A stretch of 64,000 nt of DNA, taken from NCBI GenBank assembly GCA_943331295.2, contig CALQLA020000022.1, positions 17,997-81,996 on the forward strand, read 5' to 3'. Shown here in pieces: positions 9,192-18,020 of the stretch. The stretch's first letter is position 1, and every line of letters begins with the position of its first letter. The position numbers and the translations under genes are program-made. Under the pieces are notes generated by a model. That model was not told the origin of the DNA and searched no databases. It was given only the letters and a program-made list of their open reading frames with translations. Source of the stretch: Bordetella parapertussis. Lineage in GTDB: Bacteria; Pseudomonadota; Gammaproteobacteria; Burkholderiales; Casimicrobiaceae.

Positions 9192-10166
9192 GTGGCCCAT
9201 TCGCTGCACGTCTCTGTGCTGGCAGCAATCACGCTCGGACTCGCACCCGCGGGGCCGGCCGCCGCCCAGGAGTGGCCCACCAAGCCGATCCGCATCGTCG
9301 TTCCCTACACCACGGGCGGGTCGACCGACATCGTCGCGCGGATCGTCTCGCCGCACCTCGGCGACGTCCTCGGCAAGGCGGTCTTCATCGAGAACAAGCC
9401 GGGCGCAGGCTCCTCCATCGGCGTCGATGCGGTGGCCAAGTCGCCGCCGGACGGGACCACGTTCGGGATCGTCAACATCGCGTTCGTGGCCAACCCGAGC
9501 CTCATCAAGAAGCTGCCCTACGACACCGAAAAGGATCTCACCGCGGTGACGCTGATCTCCACGTCGACACTGGTCGCGGTGGTGCCGCCCTCCGTACCCG
9601 CGAAGACACTGAAGGAGTTCGTCGCCTACGCGAAGTCGAAGCCGGGCGAGGTCTTCTACGCCTCCGCCGGGCAGGGCACCGGCAACCACCTCCTCACCGA
9701 GCGCTTCAACAACCTGGCCGGCATCAAGATGACCCACGTGCCCTACAAGGGCGGCGGGCCCTCGGTGCAGTCGGTCGTCGCGGGCGAGACGTCGCTGCTG
9801 CTCGCGTCGATTCCGTCCGTGGTGCAGTACTTCCCGAACGGCAGGCTGGTGCCGCTGGCGGTCGGCAGCCTGAAGCGCAACCCGGCGCTGCCGGACGTGC
9901 CGACGATTTCGGAGGCGCTGCTCCCGGGCTTCGAGGCCATGGAGTGGATCGGCCTCGTCGCGCCCGCCGGCACGCCGCCCGCGATCGTCGACAGGATGCA
10001 GCAGGCGATGGCGAAGGTGCTCGCGATGCCGGAGGTGAAGAGTCGCCTCGTCGGCATGGCCGCGGACCCCGTCGGCAGCACGCCGCAGGAGTTCTCCGCG
10101 TTCATCACCAGGGAGATCGCGGCCTGGAACAAGGTCATCAAGGACGTCGGCATCACCGTCGAATAG
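9192..10166 (+). CDS. Bug/TctC-type substrate-binding protein
   Basis: The 324-residue protein has a signal peptide ending around GPAAAQ, followed by the mature start EWPTKPIRIVVPYTTGGSTD. Internal family motifs are VFIENKPGAGSSIG and VPYKGGGPSVQSVVAGE. The start is GTG at 9192, preceded by AAGGGGGAA. It is clearly diverged from its neighbour at 8165, so this is not a recent duplication. It probably shares a transcript with the NIPSNAP-like gene 49 bases downstream. The ligand is unknown. Confidence 0.88.
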   Translation: MAHSLHVSVLAAITLGLAPAGPAAAQEWPTKPIRIVVPYTTGGSTDIVARIVSPHLGDVLGKAVFIENKPGAGSSIGVDAVAKSPPDGTTFGIVNIAFVANPSLIKKLPYDTEKDLTAVTLISTSTLVAVVPPSVPAKTLKEFVAYAKSKPGEVFYASAGQGTGNHLLTERFNNLAGIKMTHVPYKGGGPSVQSVVAGETSLLLASIPSVVQYFPNGRLVPLAVGSLKRNPALPDVPTISEALLPGFEAMEWIGLVAPAGTPPAIVDRMQQAMAKVLAMPEVKSRLVGMAADPVGSTPQEFSAFITREIAAWNKVIKDVGITVE

Positions 10167-10215
10167 GCGACCCGCCCGACGTGACCGCACACCCTCACCG
10201 GCAGGAACCGCCACC

Positions 10216-10890
10216 ATGACAGACTCGCCCAAGCCGGTCGTCGACCTGCGCACGTACAGGATCCGAAGGGGCGGGATGCCGCTGTTCCTGCGCCTTTCGC
10301 AGACGCACGTGTTCCCCGTGATGCAGCGCCACGTGGGCGCGCCGCTCGGGTACTACGTCACCGTGATCGGCGCGCAGGACGAGGTCACGCACCTCTGGGG
10401 CTACGACAGCGTGGGCGACATGGAGACGCGGCGCCTCGCGCGCAACCAGGATCCCGAATGGCCCCGCTACGCGGTGGATTCGCGCGACCTGATCGACGTG
10501 CAGGAGACGCGCGTCGTGCGCCGCCTGGCGCTGCCGTCCCTCGCCGCGGCACCGCGGCCCGATCCGGCGAAGCCGGTGGTGGAGTTCAAGGTCACGACGA
10601 TCCGGCGCGGGACGATGCCCGACTTCCTGCGACGCTACGAGGAACTCGCGGTGCCGGCGCAGTTGCGCCACGTCGGGGCGCCGGACGGGCTCTACCTGGC
10701 GGAGATCGGCCCCCAGAACCAGGTGACCCAGCTTTCCGCGTTCGACAGCCTCGCCGACTACGAGGCGCGCACCGCGGCCCGCGACCGCGAGCCCGCGTGG
10801 GCGCAGTTCCAGGCCGCGACCGAGTCCATGGTCCTGGCCGAGACCACGAAGGCCACCCGGCGGGTGGCGTTCGGCGCCGCCGGACCGTGA
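10216..10890 (+). CDS. NIPSNAP-like protein with two tandem ferredoxin-like domains
   Basis: The 224-residue protein consists of two similar halves. The first (about 8-105) begins VVDLRTYRIRRGGMPLFLR and the second (about 117-215) begins VVEFKVTTIRRGTMPDFLR. Both contain a QxRHVGAPxG-like turn (QRHVGAPLG and LRHVGAPDG) and a following ITxLWxxDS/VTQLSAFDS strand. This is the internal duplication typical of NIPSNAP and other dimeric alpha/beta-barrel proteins. Such small proteins often sit in catabolic clusters, but their chemistry is mostly unknown. It lies between a TctC gene and an acyl-CoA synthetase. Confidence 0.8.
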   Translation: MTDSPKPVVDLRTYRIRRGGMPLFLRLSQTHVFPVMQRHVGAPLGYYVTVIGAQDEVTHLWGYDSVGDMETRRLARNQDPEWPRYAVDSRDLIDVQETRVVRRLALPSLAAAPRPDPAKPVVEFKVTTIRRGTMPDFLRRYEELAVPAQLRHVGAPDGLYLAEIGPQNQVTQLSAFDSLADYEARTAARDREPAWAQFQAATESMVLAETTKATRRVAFGAAGP

Positions 10891-10975
10891 TCGCCACCCT
10901 CCACCGGCGCGGCGGCCGAGCAGACGCTGCACGCCCTCGCCCACCCACCAACCCGGCCGTGAGCGGAAAACACCG

Positions 10976-13069
10976 TTGAACCCACAAGACCAGCGCTATT
11001 TCGATGCCCTCTTCGCCCCGCGCACCGTCGCGCTGATCGGCGCTTCGGCCGACCCGAAGAAGCACACGTCCCGTCCGCAGCGCACGCTGCGCAAGCACGG
11101 CTACGGCGGCACCATCGTGCCCGTGAATCCGAACCGCGACGAGGTGGGCGGCGACCGCGCCTATCCGACGCTCGCCGCCGTACCGGGCCCCGTCGATCAC
11201 GCGTTCATCATGGTGCCGCGCGATCTGGTTGCCGATGCGATCCGGCAGTGTGCCGCGAAGCGCGTGCCCATCGCGACGATCTATACCGACGGTTTCGCCG
11301 AGGTCGGCGACGAGGGCCGCCGTCTCCAGGACGCAATGCTCGCGGTCGCACGCGCCGGCGGCGTGCGAATCCTCGGGCCCAACTGCAGCGGCATATACAG
11401 CAGCCGGCCGTCGTGCGCGCTCTCCATCAACGCCGCCATCGAGAAGCTCGAGATCGTGGCCGGGCCGCTCGCGATCATTTCGCAGTCGGGCAGCATGACC
11501 GGCGGCCTCATCTCCCGGGGCCTCGGCCGCGGCGTCGGCTTCTCCAAGGTCGTCTCCATCGGCAACGAGTGCGACCTCACGGTGGGCGAGGTGACCGACT
11601 GGCTGGTCGACGACCCCGAGACCGGCGCCATCCTGCTCTTCATCGAGACCTTCCGCTTCGCACCGCGGCTCGCCCGGGCGGCCCGCCGGGCGGTCGCGGC
11701 CGGCAAGCCGGTGATCGCGTACAAGCTCGGGCGGTCGGACGTCGGCCGCGCGCTGGCCGCGTCGCACACCGGCGCAATGGCGGGCACCGACGAAGTGGCG
11801 GATGCGTTCTTCCGGGCGCACGGCATCCTGCGCGTCGATTGCCTCGAGACGCTGTTCGAGCTGCCCGCCATGCTGGCCGGCCAGCGCCCGGCCGCACGCC
11901 ATCGCGTGGCGATGATGACCACCACCGGCGGCGGCGCGGCCACCGTCGCCGACCGGCTGGGCACGTTCGGCGTCGACGTGGTCCCGCCGACCGACGCCGT
12001 CGTCGCGAGCCTTGCCGCCAAGGGCATCCGGATACCGGGCGGACAGCTCACCGACCTCACGCTGGCCGGAACGAAGGCGGAGGTGTACGGGGCCGTCCTG
12101 GGCGAGCTGCTGGCCTCCGATCACTGCGACCTCGTCGTCGCGGTCGCCGGCAGCTCGGCGCAATTCCAGCCGGAGATCACCGTCGACCCCATCGCGCGCG
12201 CGGACCGGCACGGCAAGCCGCTCGCCGTGTTCATCGCGCCGCACGCCGATGCGTCGCTCAAACAACTGGCCGACGCCGGCATCGCCGGCTTTCGCACCCC
12301 CGAGTCGTGCGCCGACGGCCTGCGCGCCTGGAAAGCGTGGCGCCTTCCCGTGGACGCGCCCGCCGCGGATTCCGCGGCGCTGACGGCCGCCGGTCGCGCG
12401 CTCTCCGCGCTCGCAGGCCGGCGCCCCAACGAGGTCGATGCCTGCGCGCTATTCGCGACCCTCGGCATCCCGGCCGCGCAGTCCACGGTGATCCGGGCGC
12501 CCGGCGATGCGGCGGGCATCGCGTTCCCGGTCGTCGCCAAGGTGCTGTCCGCCGACGTTCCGCACAAGACGGACGCGGGCGGCGTGGTGCTCGGCGTGCA
12601 GGACGCAGGTGAACTCGAGGCCGCCGCCGCCGCGATCCTCGAGCGCGTCGCGGCCCGGTGTCCCGACGCCGTCGTCGAGGGCATCCTGGTGCAGCACATG
12701 GAGCGCGGCCTCGCGGAGGTGATCCTGGGCTTCCGCCGGGACCCGGAAGTGGGACCCATCGTGGTGCTCGGCGCCGGTGGTGTGCTGGCGGAGGTCTATC
12801 GCGACATCGCGATCCGCGTCGCACCCACCACGCTCGACGAGGCGCGGTCCATGATCGCCGAAGTGCGGGGCCTTGCCGTGATCCGCGGCTATCGCGGCCT
12901 GCCGCGCGGTGACTGCGAGGCGCTCGCCCGCGCCGTGGTCGCGATGTCGCAGCTGGCGGAACTCGTCGCGCCGGCCATCGCGGATGCAGAGATCAATCCG
13001 CTGCTGGTCAAGCCTGAAGGCCAGGGCGTCGTGGCCGTGGATGGCCTCGTCGTGCTGGAACAGGGGTAG
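10976..13069 (+). CDS. Acetate--CoA ligase (ADP-forming)-like acyl-CoA synthetase
   Basis: This 697-residue protein has the domain order of fused NDP-forming acyl-CoA synthetases. A CoA-binding domain (about 10-135, LIGASADPKKHTSRPQRTL) is followed by two succinyl-CoA-ligase-like domains (about 150-460, with SHTGAMAGTDEVADAF) and a C-terminal ATP-grasp domain (about 475-695). The latter carries FPVVAKVLSADVPHKTDAGG and the closing NPLLVKPEG. These enzymes make acyl-CoA from a carboxylate, ATP and CoA, giving ADP and phosphate. The start appears to be TTG at 10976 with a weak ribosome site. It is the last gene of a plus-strand group and probably activates the acid imported upstream. Confidence 0.88.
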   Translation: MNPQDQRYFDALFAPRTVALIGASADPKKHTSRPQRTLRKHGYGGTIVPVNPNRDEVGGDRAYPTLAAVPGPVDHAFIMVPRDLVADAIRQCAAKRVPIATIYTDGFAEVGDEGRRLQDAMLAVARAGGVRILGPNCSGIYSSRPSCALSINAAIEKLEIVAGPLAIISQSGSMTGGLISRGLGRGVGFSKVVSIGNECDLTVGEVTDWLVDDPETGAILLFIETFRFAPRLARAARRAVAAGKPVIAYKLGRSDVGRALAASHTGAMAGTDEVADAFFRAHGILRVDCLETLFELPAMLAGQRPAARHRVAMMTTTGGGAATVADRLGTFGVDVVPPTDAVVASLAAKGIRIPGGQLTDLTLAGTKAEVYGAVLGELLASDHCDLVVAVAGSSAQFQPEITVDPIARADRHGKPLAVFIAPHADASLKQLADAGIAGFRTPESCADGLRAWKAWRLPVDAPAADSAALTAAGRALSALAGRRPNEVDACALFATLGIPAAQSTVIRAPGDAAGIAFPVVAKVLSADVPHKTDAGGVVLGVQDAGELEAAAAAILERVAARCPDAVVEGILVQHMERGLAEVILGFRRDPEVGPIVVLGAGGVLAEVYRDIAIRVAPTTLDEARSMIAEVRGLAVIRGYRGLPRGDCEALARAVVAMSQLAELVAPAIADAEINPLLVKPEGQGVVAVDGLVVLEQG

Positions 13070-13107
13070 CGGTACGGCGGGGCGTCGCGCTGGTCGTGAG
13101 ACCCCCG

Positions 13108-14118
13108 TCAATCCGCGACGATCGACTTCTTCGTCGCGACGTCCTTCCAGATCGCGAGCGACTTGCGGATCTTGGCGTCCGACTCGGCCGGCGTCAGCGA
13201 CAGCGCGACGGCGCCGTCCACCTTCAGCGCCTCGACGATCTCCTTCGCCTTCACGGCCTCGATGATCTCGCGGTTGAGGTAGGCGATGATCGGCGCCGGC
13301 GTGCCCGCGGGCGCCCAGATGCCCTGCCAGATGGTCGCGTCGTAACCCGGGACCGCCGTCGACATCGGCGGCACGCCCGGGAACGCGGGGCTCGGCTCGA
13401 GCGACGTCACCGCGACCAGCTGCATCTTGCCTGCCTGGATCAGCGGCATGATGGGGCCCGCCGTGTAGCCGATGCCGATGTCGACAAAACCGCCCATCAC
13501 GTCGTTCATCGCCTGCGCGCCGCCCTTGTAGGGAATGTGCTTGATCTGGATCTTTGCGCTGTCGTTCAGCATCTCGGCGGACAGGTGCGAGATGGTGCCC
13601 GACCCCGGGGAGCCGTGGGTGATGATGTCCGGCTTCGCGCGCGCCGCCGCCACGAGGTCGGCCGGTGTCTTGATGCCCGACTTGTTGGACGCGACGATGA
13701 GCATCGGGCTCTCGGAGAACATCACCACCGGCGCCAGGTCCTTCAGCACGTCGATCGGGAGATTCGGCTTGGTCGCCGCGGCGGTGATCATGCTCACCGA
13801 CACGCCGAGCAGCACCGAGCCGTCCTTCGGCGCCCTCGCGACGTAATCGGCGCCGATGAAGGTCGAGGCACCCGGCTTGTTCTCGACGATGACCGTGCGG
13901 TTGATCCGGGGCCCCAGCTGCGCCGCGATGAGCCGCGCGATGAGGTCATTGCTGCCGCCCGCGGTGAACGGGACGACGATCTTGATGATCGGCGGCAGGT
14001 TGACCTGCTGGGCGTGCGCGGCCGGTGCGAACGCCATGCCGGCAGAGGCCAGAAGCCCCGCGGCGAAACGGACGACGCCGCCGGCCGCACGGCGGAAGTT
14101 GCTGCTGCTTCCCATCAT
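13108..14118 (-). CDS. Bug/TctC-type substrate-binding protein
   Basis: The 336-residue protein has an export signal ending near APAAHAQQ and the motifs KIVVPFTAGGSND, VIVENKPGASTFIG and IPYKGGAQAMND. By its ADYVARAPKDGSVLL and AGTPAPII blocks it falls in the same subgroup as the genes at 32705 and 34057. The start is the first of two adjacent ATG codons at 14118, with GAGAGGG close upstream. An extension to 14235 would add an arginine-rich leader that does not fit a signal peptide. It is divergent from the EthD-like gene at 14292. Confidence 0.88.
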   Translation of the reverse strand: MMGSSSNFRRAAGGVVRFAAGLLASAGMAFAPAAHAQQVNLPPIIKIVVPFTAGGSNDLIARLIAAQLGPRINRTVIVENKPGASTFIGADYVARAPKDGSVLLGVSVSMITAAATKPNLPIDVLKDLAPVVMFSESPMLIVASNKSGIKTPADLVAAARAKPDIITHGSPGSGTISHLSAEMLNDSAKIQIKHIPYKGGAQAMNDVMGGFVDIGIGYTAGPIMPLIQAGKMQLVAVTSLEPSPAFPGVPPMSTAVPGYDATIWQGIWAPAGTPAPIIAYLNREIIEAVKAKEIVEALKVDGAVALSLTPAESDAKIRKSLAIWKDVATKKSIVAD

Positions 14119-14194
14119 TGTCCCTCTCCTCCGCGAATCGAAGTGGCGGCCCGGCGCGCCGAGGCATGCGCGCAGATCCGGGCCACTTCTTGGT

Positions 14195-14224
14195 TTGACA
14201 GAAGTGGCAGCATATGGGATTCTT
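14195..14224 (+). promoter_or_regulatory. TTGACA promoter-like element in divergent gap
   Basis: TTGACA (14195-14200) is followed by the core TGGCAGCATATGGGATTCTT (14205-14224), giving a -10-like GATTCT after 17 bases. The stretch aligns closely, without gaps, with the minus-strand element at 29308-29279. It points toward the gene at 14292. Confidence 0.5.
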
Positions 14225-14291
14225 TTCAAGATCACAAGCGGCCGGCTTCAGGTGCTACCCGAACTTCCACACAGCCAGCAAGGAGCGTCAG

Positions 14292-14999
14292 GTGAGCGAT
14301 CGGCAAGCTGCGGTTCTTTTCCTGCGCGTGCCGCCTGCGCCGCCGGCGGAGGCGAAGGCGTACGAGCAGTGGTACGACCATTCGCACATCAGGTACCGGA
14401 TGGACAAGCCGCACTTCCTGGGCGCCGAGCGCTACGACGTCCTGCGCGGCAAGCACCGCTACTTCGTGTTCTACGAACTGTCCTCCCCGGCCGCGCTGAC
14501 GACCCCGGAGTACCTCGCGTTGCGCGACTGGGAAGCGAAGCAGCCCGAAAGCTCCTTCGAGGCGGTCGGCCGTTCGCGGCCCGGCTTCGAGCGGGGCGTG
14601 TACGAGCAGCGGTCCGGACCCGCGTTCACGGCGCCGCGCGCCGACGCGCCGGTCGCGTACGCGGCCGGGCACACGCCCGCGGCTGCGGACGAGGACGCGT
14701 TCGGCACGTGGTACGACGACGTGCACATCCCGGCGGTCGGGCGCATCGCGGGCGTGCTGGATGTGCGGCGCTTCGTGCTCACCAAGGCGCAGATGGGGAC
14801 CCAGTCCGGCCGCCGTACCGAGCGTCCCACCTGCGTGGCGGTCTATTACCTCGCGTCGGAGGCCGTCGCGGAGGACGCATCCTTCGTCCGTGAAATGCAG
14901 GCGGCGAAGGCACGCGAAGGCGGGGCGGACGAACCCTACTTTCTCCTCGGCCGGCGCGCGCACGGCACCGTGGCCGCCGCGGCGACACTGCGCCCGTAG
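14292..14999 (+). CDS. EthD-like dimeric alpha/beta-barrel protein, duplicated domain
   Basis: The 235-residue protein contains two copies of a short histidine motif typical of EthD-like folds: EQWYDHSHIRYRM in the first half and GTWYDDVHIPAVGRIAG in the second. Each is followed by a Y/F-rich strand. EthD-like and related small proteins occur in ring-hydroxylation and polyketide pathways, but their reactions are often unknown. I chose GTG at 14292 because AGGAG lies six bases upstream and the fold begins there. A degenerate SDR gene follows after 47 bases. Confidence 0.72.
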   Translation: MSDRQAAVLFLRVPPAPPAEAKAYEQWYDHSHIRYRMDKPHFLGAERYDVLRGKHRYFVFYELSSPAALTTPEYLALRDWEAKQPESSFEAVGRSRPGFERGVYEQRSGPAFTAPRADAPVAYAAGHTPAAADEDAFGTWYDDVHIPAVGRIAGVLDVRRFVLTKAQMGTQSGRRTERPTCVAVYYLASEAVAEDASFVREMQAAKAREGGADEPYFLLGRRAHGTVAAAATLRP

Positions 15000-15046
15000 T
15001 CCACCCCGCCGCCCACCGCGTTCAACCGCACCCACGAGGCGCTCGC

Positions 15047-15280
15047 ATGGATCGATTGCAGGGCAAGGTCGCCGTCATCATCGGCGCGGGACAAAGTCCG
15101 GGCGAAGCGATGGGCAACGGCCGCGCGACGACCATCCGGTTCGCGCAGGAAGGCGCGGCGATCCTCGCCGTCGACCGCGACGTCGCGTCGGCGCCGGCAG
15201 TCCCGACGCGGCAGCGCGATCTGGCGCACCCACCCACCGAACGTCGGAAACGGAAACGCGATCCGGGGCTCTTTCTTTAA
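15047..15280 (+). pseudogene. Truncated short-chain dehydrogenase (SDR) remnant
   Basis: The first 49 codons read as the start of an SDR: LQGKVAVIIGAG, a GNGRATTIRFAQEGA helix and the second-strand AVDRDVASA that normally binds NAD(P). The homology then stops abruptly, and the next 28 codons are unrelated basic sequence ending in TAA. An intact SDR needs about 250 residues including a YxxxK motif, so the rest has been deleted. Its ATG has GAGG upstream, and it sits directly behind the EthD-like gene as if once part of that operon. Confidence 0.7.
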
Positions 15281-15300
15281 AAAAATCGCGTATTACGAGA
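15281..15300 (-). promoter_or_regulatory. Recurrent AT-rich element before TctC gene
   Basis: On the minus strand this reads TCTCGTAATACGCGATTTTT. It matches the element at 33833-33814 at 15 of 20 positions. It lies 125 bases before the TctC start, but in the opposite orientation to that gene, so it may be an operator rather than a promoter. Confidence 0.4.
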
Positions 15301-15424
15301 CAATTGACGATTTTCGACTGGGGGCCTACAGTCACTCACGCCGCGGACATCGCGCAAGCGTTGGGGCCCGAACCCGAGCCGGATCAAACCGGCCAAGCCA
15401 CGTTGCCGCTGGAGGACACGCCCC

Positions 15425-16396
15425 ATGAAACGCCGAGACTTTCTCTCGCTGGCCGCCGCCGTCGCCACCCTGCAGATGCGCCCCGCGTGGGCGCAGACGT
15501 TCCCGACCAAACCCATCCGGCTCGTGGTTCCGTTCGCACCGGGCGGATCGGTGGACGTGCTGGGGCGGATCACCGCCGAGGGCCTGACGCGGACGCTCGG
15601 CCAGCCGGTCGTCGTCGACAACAAGGGCGGGGCCGGCGGTGCGCTCGGCACCATGGAAGTCGTGCGCGCGGCGCCCGACGGCTACACGCTGCTGATGGTG
15701 AGCCCCTCCATCACGGCGTCGAATCCGGCCATCAATCCCAACATCCCGTACAACCCCATCACCGATCTGACCCCGATCATCAACGTGGCGGCGGCGCCCA
15801 CGATCGTCGCGGTGCGTCCGAACTTTCCGGCGAAGAACTACGCGGAGTTCATTGCAGAACTGAAGAAGTATCCCGACCGCTACACCTACTCGTCGTCGGG
15901 TGTGGGCGGCATCCTCCACCTGCAGATGGAGGTATTCAAGACGCTGGCGGGCGTGTCGATGCTGCACGTTCCCTTCAAGGGCGCGGGCCCCGCCGTGGCC
16001 GCCGTGCTGGCCGGGGACGTGGACGTCGCCTTCGACAGCTTGCCGTCGATGCCCTACCTCGCGGATGGGCGCCTGCGTCCCATCGTCGTCGTGGCTCCGG
16101 AACGGGTCAAGGAGTTGCCCAACGTGCCGACGTTCAAGGAGGTCGGCATCGAGCCCCTCAATCGCATGCCGCACTTCGGCATCCTGGGGCCGAAGGGCAT
16201 GCCCAAGGACCTCGTGGACAGGATCAACGCGGCGACGCGCCAGGCGCTCGACGACCCCGCGGTGCGCAAGCGCATCGAGGCGTCGGGATCGATCGTGGTC
16301 GCCGGTTCACCGCAGGAATTCGCCGACGAGATCAAGGCGCTCTACGAGCAGCTCAAGAAGGTCGTCGCCGACAAGAACCTCAAGATGGATTCGTAG
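15425..16396 (+). CDS. Bug/TctC-type substrate-binding protein with Tat-like signal
   Basis: The 323-residue protein begins MKRRDFLSLAAAVATL, which carries a twin-arginine motif (RRDFLS), and its signal ends at RPAWAQ. The mature part has PTKPIRLVVPFAPGGSVD, VVDNKGGAGGALG and VPFKGAGPAVAAVLAGD. Most relatives use the Sec route, so a folded export through Tat is possible but unproven. GGAGG precedes the ATG by about eight bases. It stands alone between a broken SDR gene and a convergent operon. The ligand is unknown. Confidence 0.88.
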   Translation: MKRRDFLSLAAAVATLQMRPAWAQTFPTKPIRLVVPFAPGGSVDVLGRITAEGLTRTLGQPVVVDNKGGAGGALGTMEVVRAAPDGYTLLMVSPSITASNPAINPNIPYNPITDLTPIINVAAAPTIVAVRPNFPAKNYAEFIAELKKYPDRYTYSSSGVGGILHLQMEVFKTLAGVSMLHVPFKGAGPAVAAVLAGDVDVAFDSLPSMPYLADGRLRPIVVVAPERVKELPNVPTFKEVGIEPLNRMPHFGILGPKGMPKDLVDRINAATRQALDDPAVRKRIEASGSIVVAGSPQEFADEIKALYEQLKKVVADKNLKMDS

Positions 16397-16497
16397 CGAA
16401 CGTCCGCCAAGGGCGTCCGGGAGGACGGTGGACGACACGACGTCGGCGTCGCACCTGTCTTGCGGCCGCCGCACCCGCGGCCGGCGCATGTGTAACT

Positions 16498-17028
16498 TCA
16501 GCCCTGCGGGACCCGCACCTGCAGCGCATTGTGCGTAAAGGCCAGCATCGCGTAATAGCCGATCGTACCGACCAGCTCGACCACGCCTTCGTCGCCGAAC
16601 GCGCGATGCGCGTCGGCGAAGAGCGCATCGGTCAGGTGGTGCGTCCGGACAAGTTCCCGCGCGCACGCGATCGGCAGTGCGATCCTGCCGTCGGTCGCCG
16701 GCACCGGCGCCTTGGCGCGGATGGCGTCGACCACGCCGGGATCGACCCCGAGGCGCGTCGCGGCGCGGCCATGGATCGCGCCTTCGTAGCCATTGTCGAG
16801 TTCGCAGGACACCACGTACGCGAGAAGCTCGATCGTGAGCTCGGTGAGGCTCGACTCGAACCGGAACTTGGTACCCAGGTGGCAGATGCGGCTCGCCATC
16901 TCGGGCGCGTGCAGCATCACCGCATAGCTCGGCGACACCTGGCCGCGGCTCTTGGCAACGAAGTCGTAGGCGGTCCGGATGGAATCCGGCAATGCGTCAC
17001 GGTCGAGGAGTTCGGGCAGTCGGGGCAT
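16498..17028 (-). CDS. Carboxymuconolactone decarboxylase-like protein
   Basis: This 176-residue helical protein has the core pattern of the CMD family. LTELTIELLAYVVSCELDNGYEGAIHGRAA is read here in pieces: a helix, then the YE-x-x-IH pair (about 90-95) that places the conserved glutamate and histidine of CMD enzymes, then RLGVDPGVVDAIR. There is no CxxC. It is the last gene of a minus-strand group behind an aldo/keto reductase, with only nine bases between them. Relatives act in aromatic ring degradation, but the substrate cannot be inferred. Confidence 0.8.
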   Translation of the reverse strand: MPRLPELLDRDALPDSIRTAYDFVAKSRGQVSPSYAVMLHAPEMASRICHLGTKFRFESSLTELTIELLAYVVSCELDNGYEGAIHGRAATRLGVDPGVVDAIRAKAPVPATDGRIALPIACARELVRTHHLTDALFADAHRAFGDEGVVELVGTIGYYAMLAFTHNALQVRVPQG

Positions 17029-17037
17029 GACGGGCTC

Positions 17038-17967
17038 TCAGGTGGCCGGCGGGACGATCGTGTCGATCCGGGCGAGCGTCTCCGCCGACAGGCGCCCGCG
17101 GTAGGCCGCCGCATTCGTCCGCACCTGCTCCGCCGACATCGCGCCGGCAATCACCGAGGCGACTTCGTCGCGCGTCAGCAGCCACGACACGGCGAGTTCG
17201 AGCAGCGTCATCCCGCTGTCGCGCGCCACCTGCGCGAGTTCATGCACGCGCGCCAGGTTCTCCTCGCTGTACAACTGACGCGTGATCCCGTCGGGGCCGA
17301 AGCGCGGCCCCCCGGGCGACGGCGTGTCCCTGCCGTACTTGCCCGTGAGCAGGCCGCTCGCGAGCGGAAAGAACGGCAGGAATCCGACGCCCAGCCGGGC
17401 GCACTCGGGCAGCAGGGCGGCTTCGGCGCCGCGCCGCAGCAGGCTGTACTCCTCCTGCGTGCTCACGAAGCGCGGCGCGCCCGCGGCGACCGCCGATTGC
17501 GCCTCGGCGAGCTGGCCGGCACTGAACTTGGAGCAGCCGATCTCGCGGACCTTGCCCTCCCGCACGAGCTCGCCCAGGACGCCGAGCGTATCGGCGACGG
17601 GCGTATCGGGGTCGGGCACGTGCAGCTGGTAGAGATCGATCCATTCGGTATTCAGGCGGCGCAGGCTCGCCTCCACCGCGCGGCGCACGTACGCGGGGCT
17701 GCCTCCGCCCGGCATGCCGGGGCCGAGCGGCAATCCGAACTTGGTGGCCACGATCACCTCGGAGCGACGCGCGCCCAAGGCGGCACCCAGGTACTCCTCG
17801 CTGCGCAGCCCGCCGTACTTGTCCGCCGTGTCGAAGAAGTTGATGCCGGCGGCCAGCGCCGCATCCACGACGCTCGCCGCGCCCGCCGCGTCCACGCGCT
17901 GCCCGAAGTTGTTGCAGCCGAGCCCGACGACCGAGACCGCGAGCGAACCGATGTTCCTCGTTTCCAT
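17038..17967 (-). CDS. Aldo/keto reductase
   Basis: The 309-residue protein is a TIM-barrel aldo/keto reductase. Early signatures are VVGLGCNNFG and INFFDTADKYGG, where D and Y belong to the catalytic tetrad. VIVATKFGLPL supplies the lysine, and IDLYQLHVPDPDTP supplies the histidine. NADPH-binding residues lie toward the C-terminus. The start is uncertain: ATG at 17967 has GGGA about eight bases upstream, while ATG at 17979 would add four residues. The gene follows the TIM-barrel isomerase-like gene by about 50 bases and precedes a CMD gene. Sugars, aldehydes or ketoacids are all possible substrates. Confidence 0.85.
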   Translation of the reverse strand: METRNIGSLAVSVVGLGCNNFGQRVDAAGAASVVDAALAAGINFFDTADKYGGLRSEEYLGAALGARRSEVIVATKFGLPLGPGMPGGGSPAYVRRAVEASLRRLNTEWIDLYQLHVPDPDTPVADTLGVLGELVREGKVREIGCSKFSAGQLAEAQSAVAAGAPRFVSTQEEYSLLRRGAEAALLPECARLGVGFLPFFPLASGLLTGKYGRDTPSPGGPRFGPDGITRQLYSEENLARVHELAQVARDSGMTLLELAVSWLLTRDEVASVIAGAMSAEQVRTNAAAYRGRLSAETLARIDTIVPPAT

Positions 17968-18020
17968 CCGTGTTCCCATGTGATTGCCCGGGCCGATCGC
18001 GCGGCCGGGGCGGATTGAAG

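Noticed and set aside
13117..13145. Inverted repeat CGACGA...TCGTCG resembling a terminator
   Set aside because: It lies inside the C-terminal codons of the TctC gene at 13108 and has no T-tract.
14761..18018. Long plus-strand open frame (1085 codons)
   Set aside because: It runs across five real genes in other frames and its composition is dominated by R, A, G and H. No domain is recognisable.
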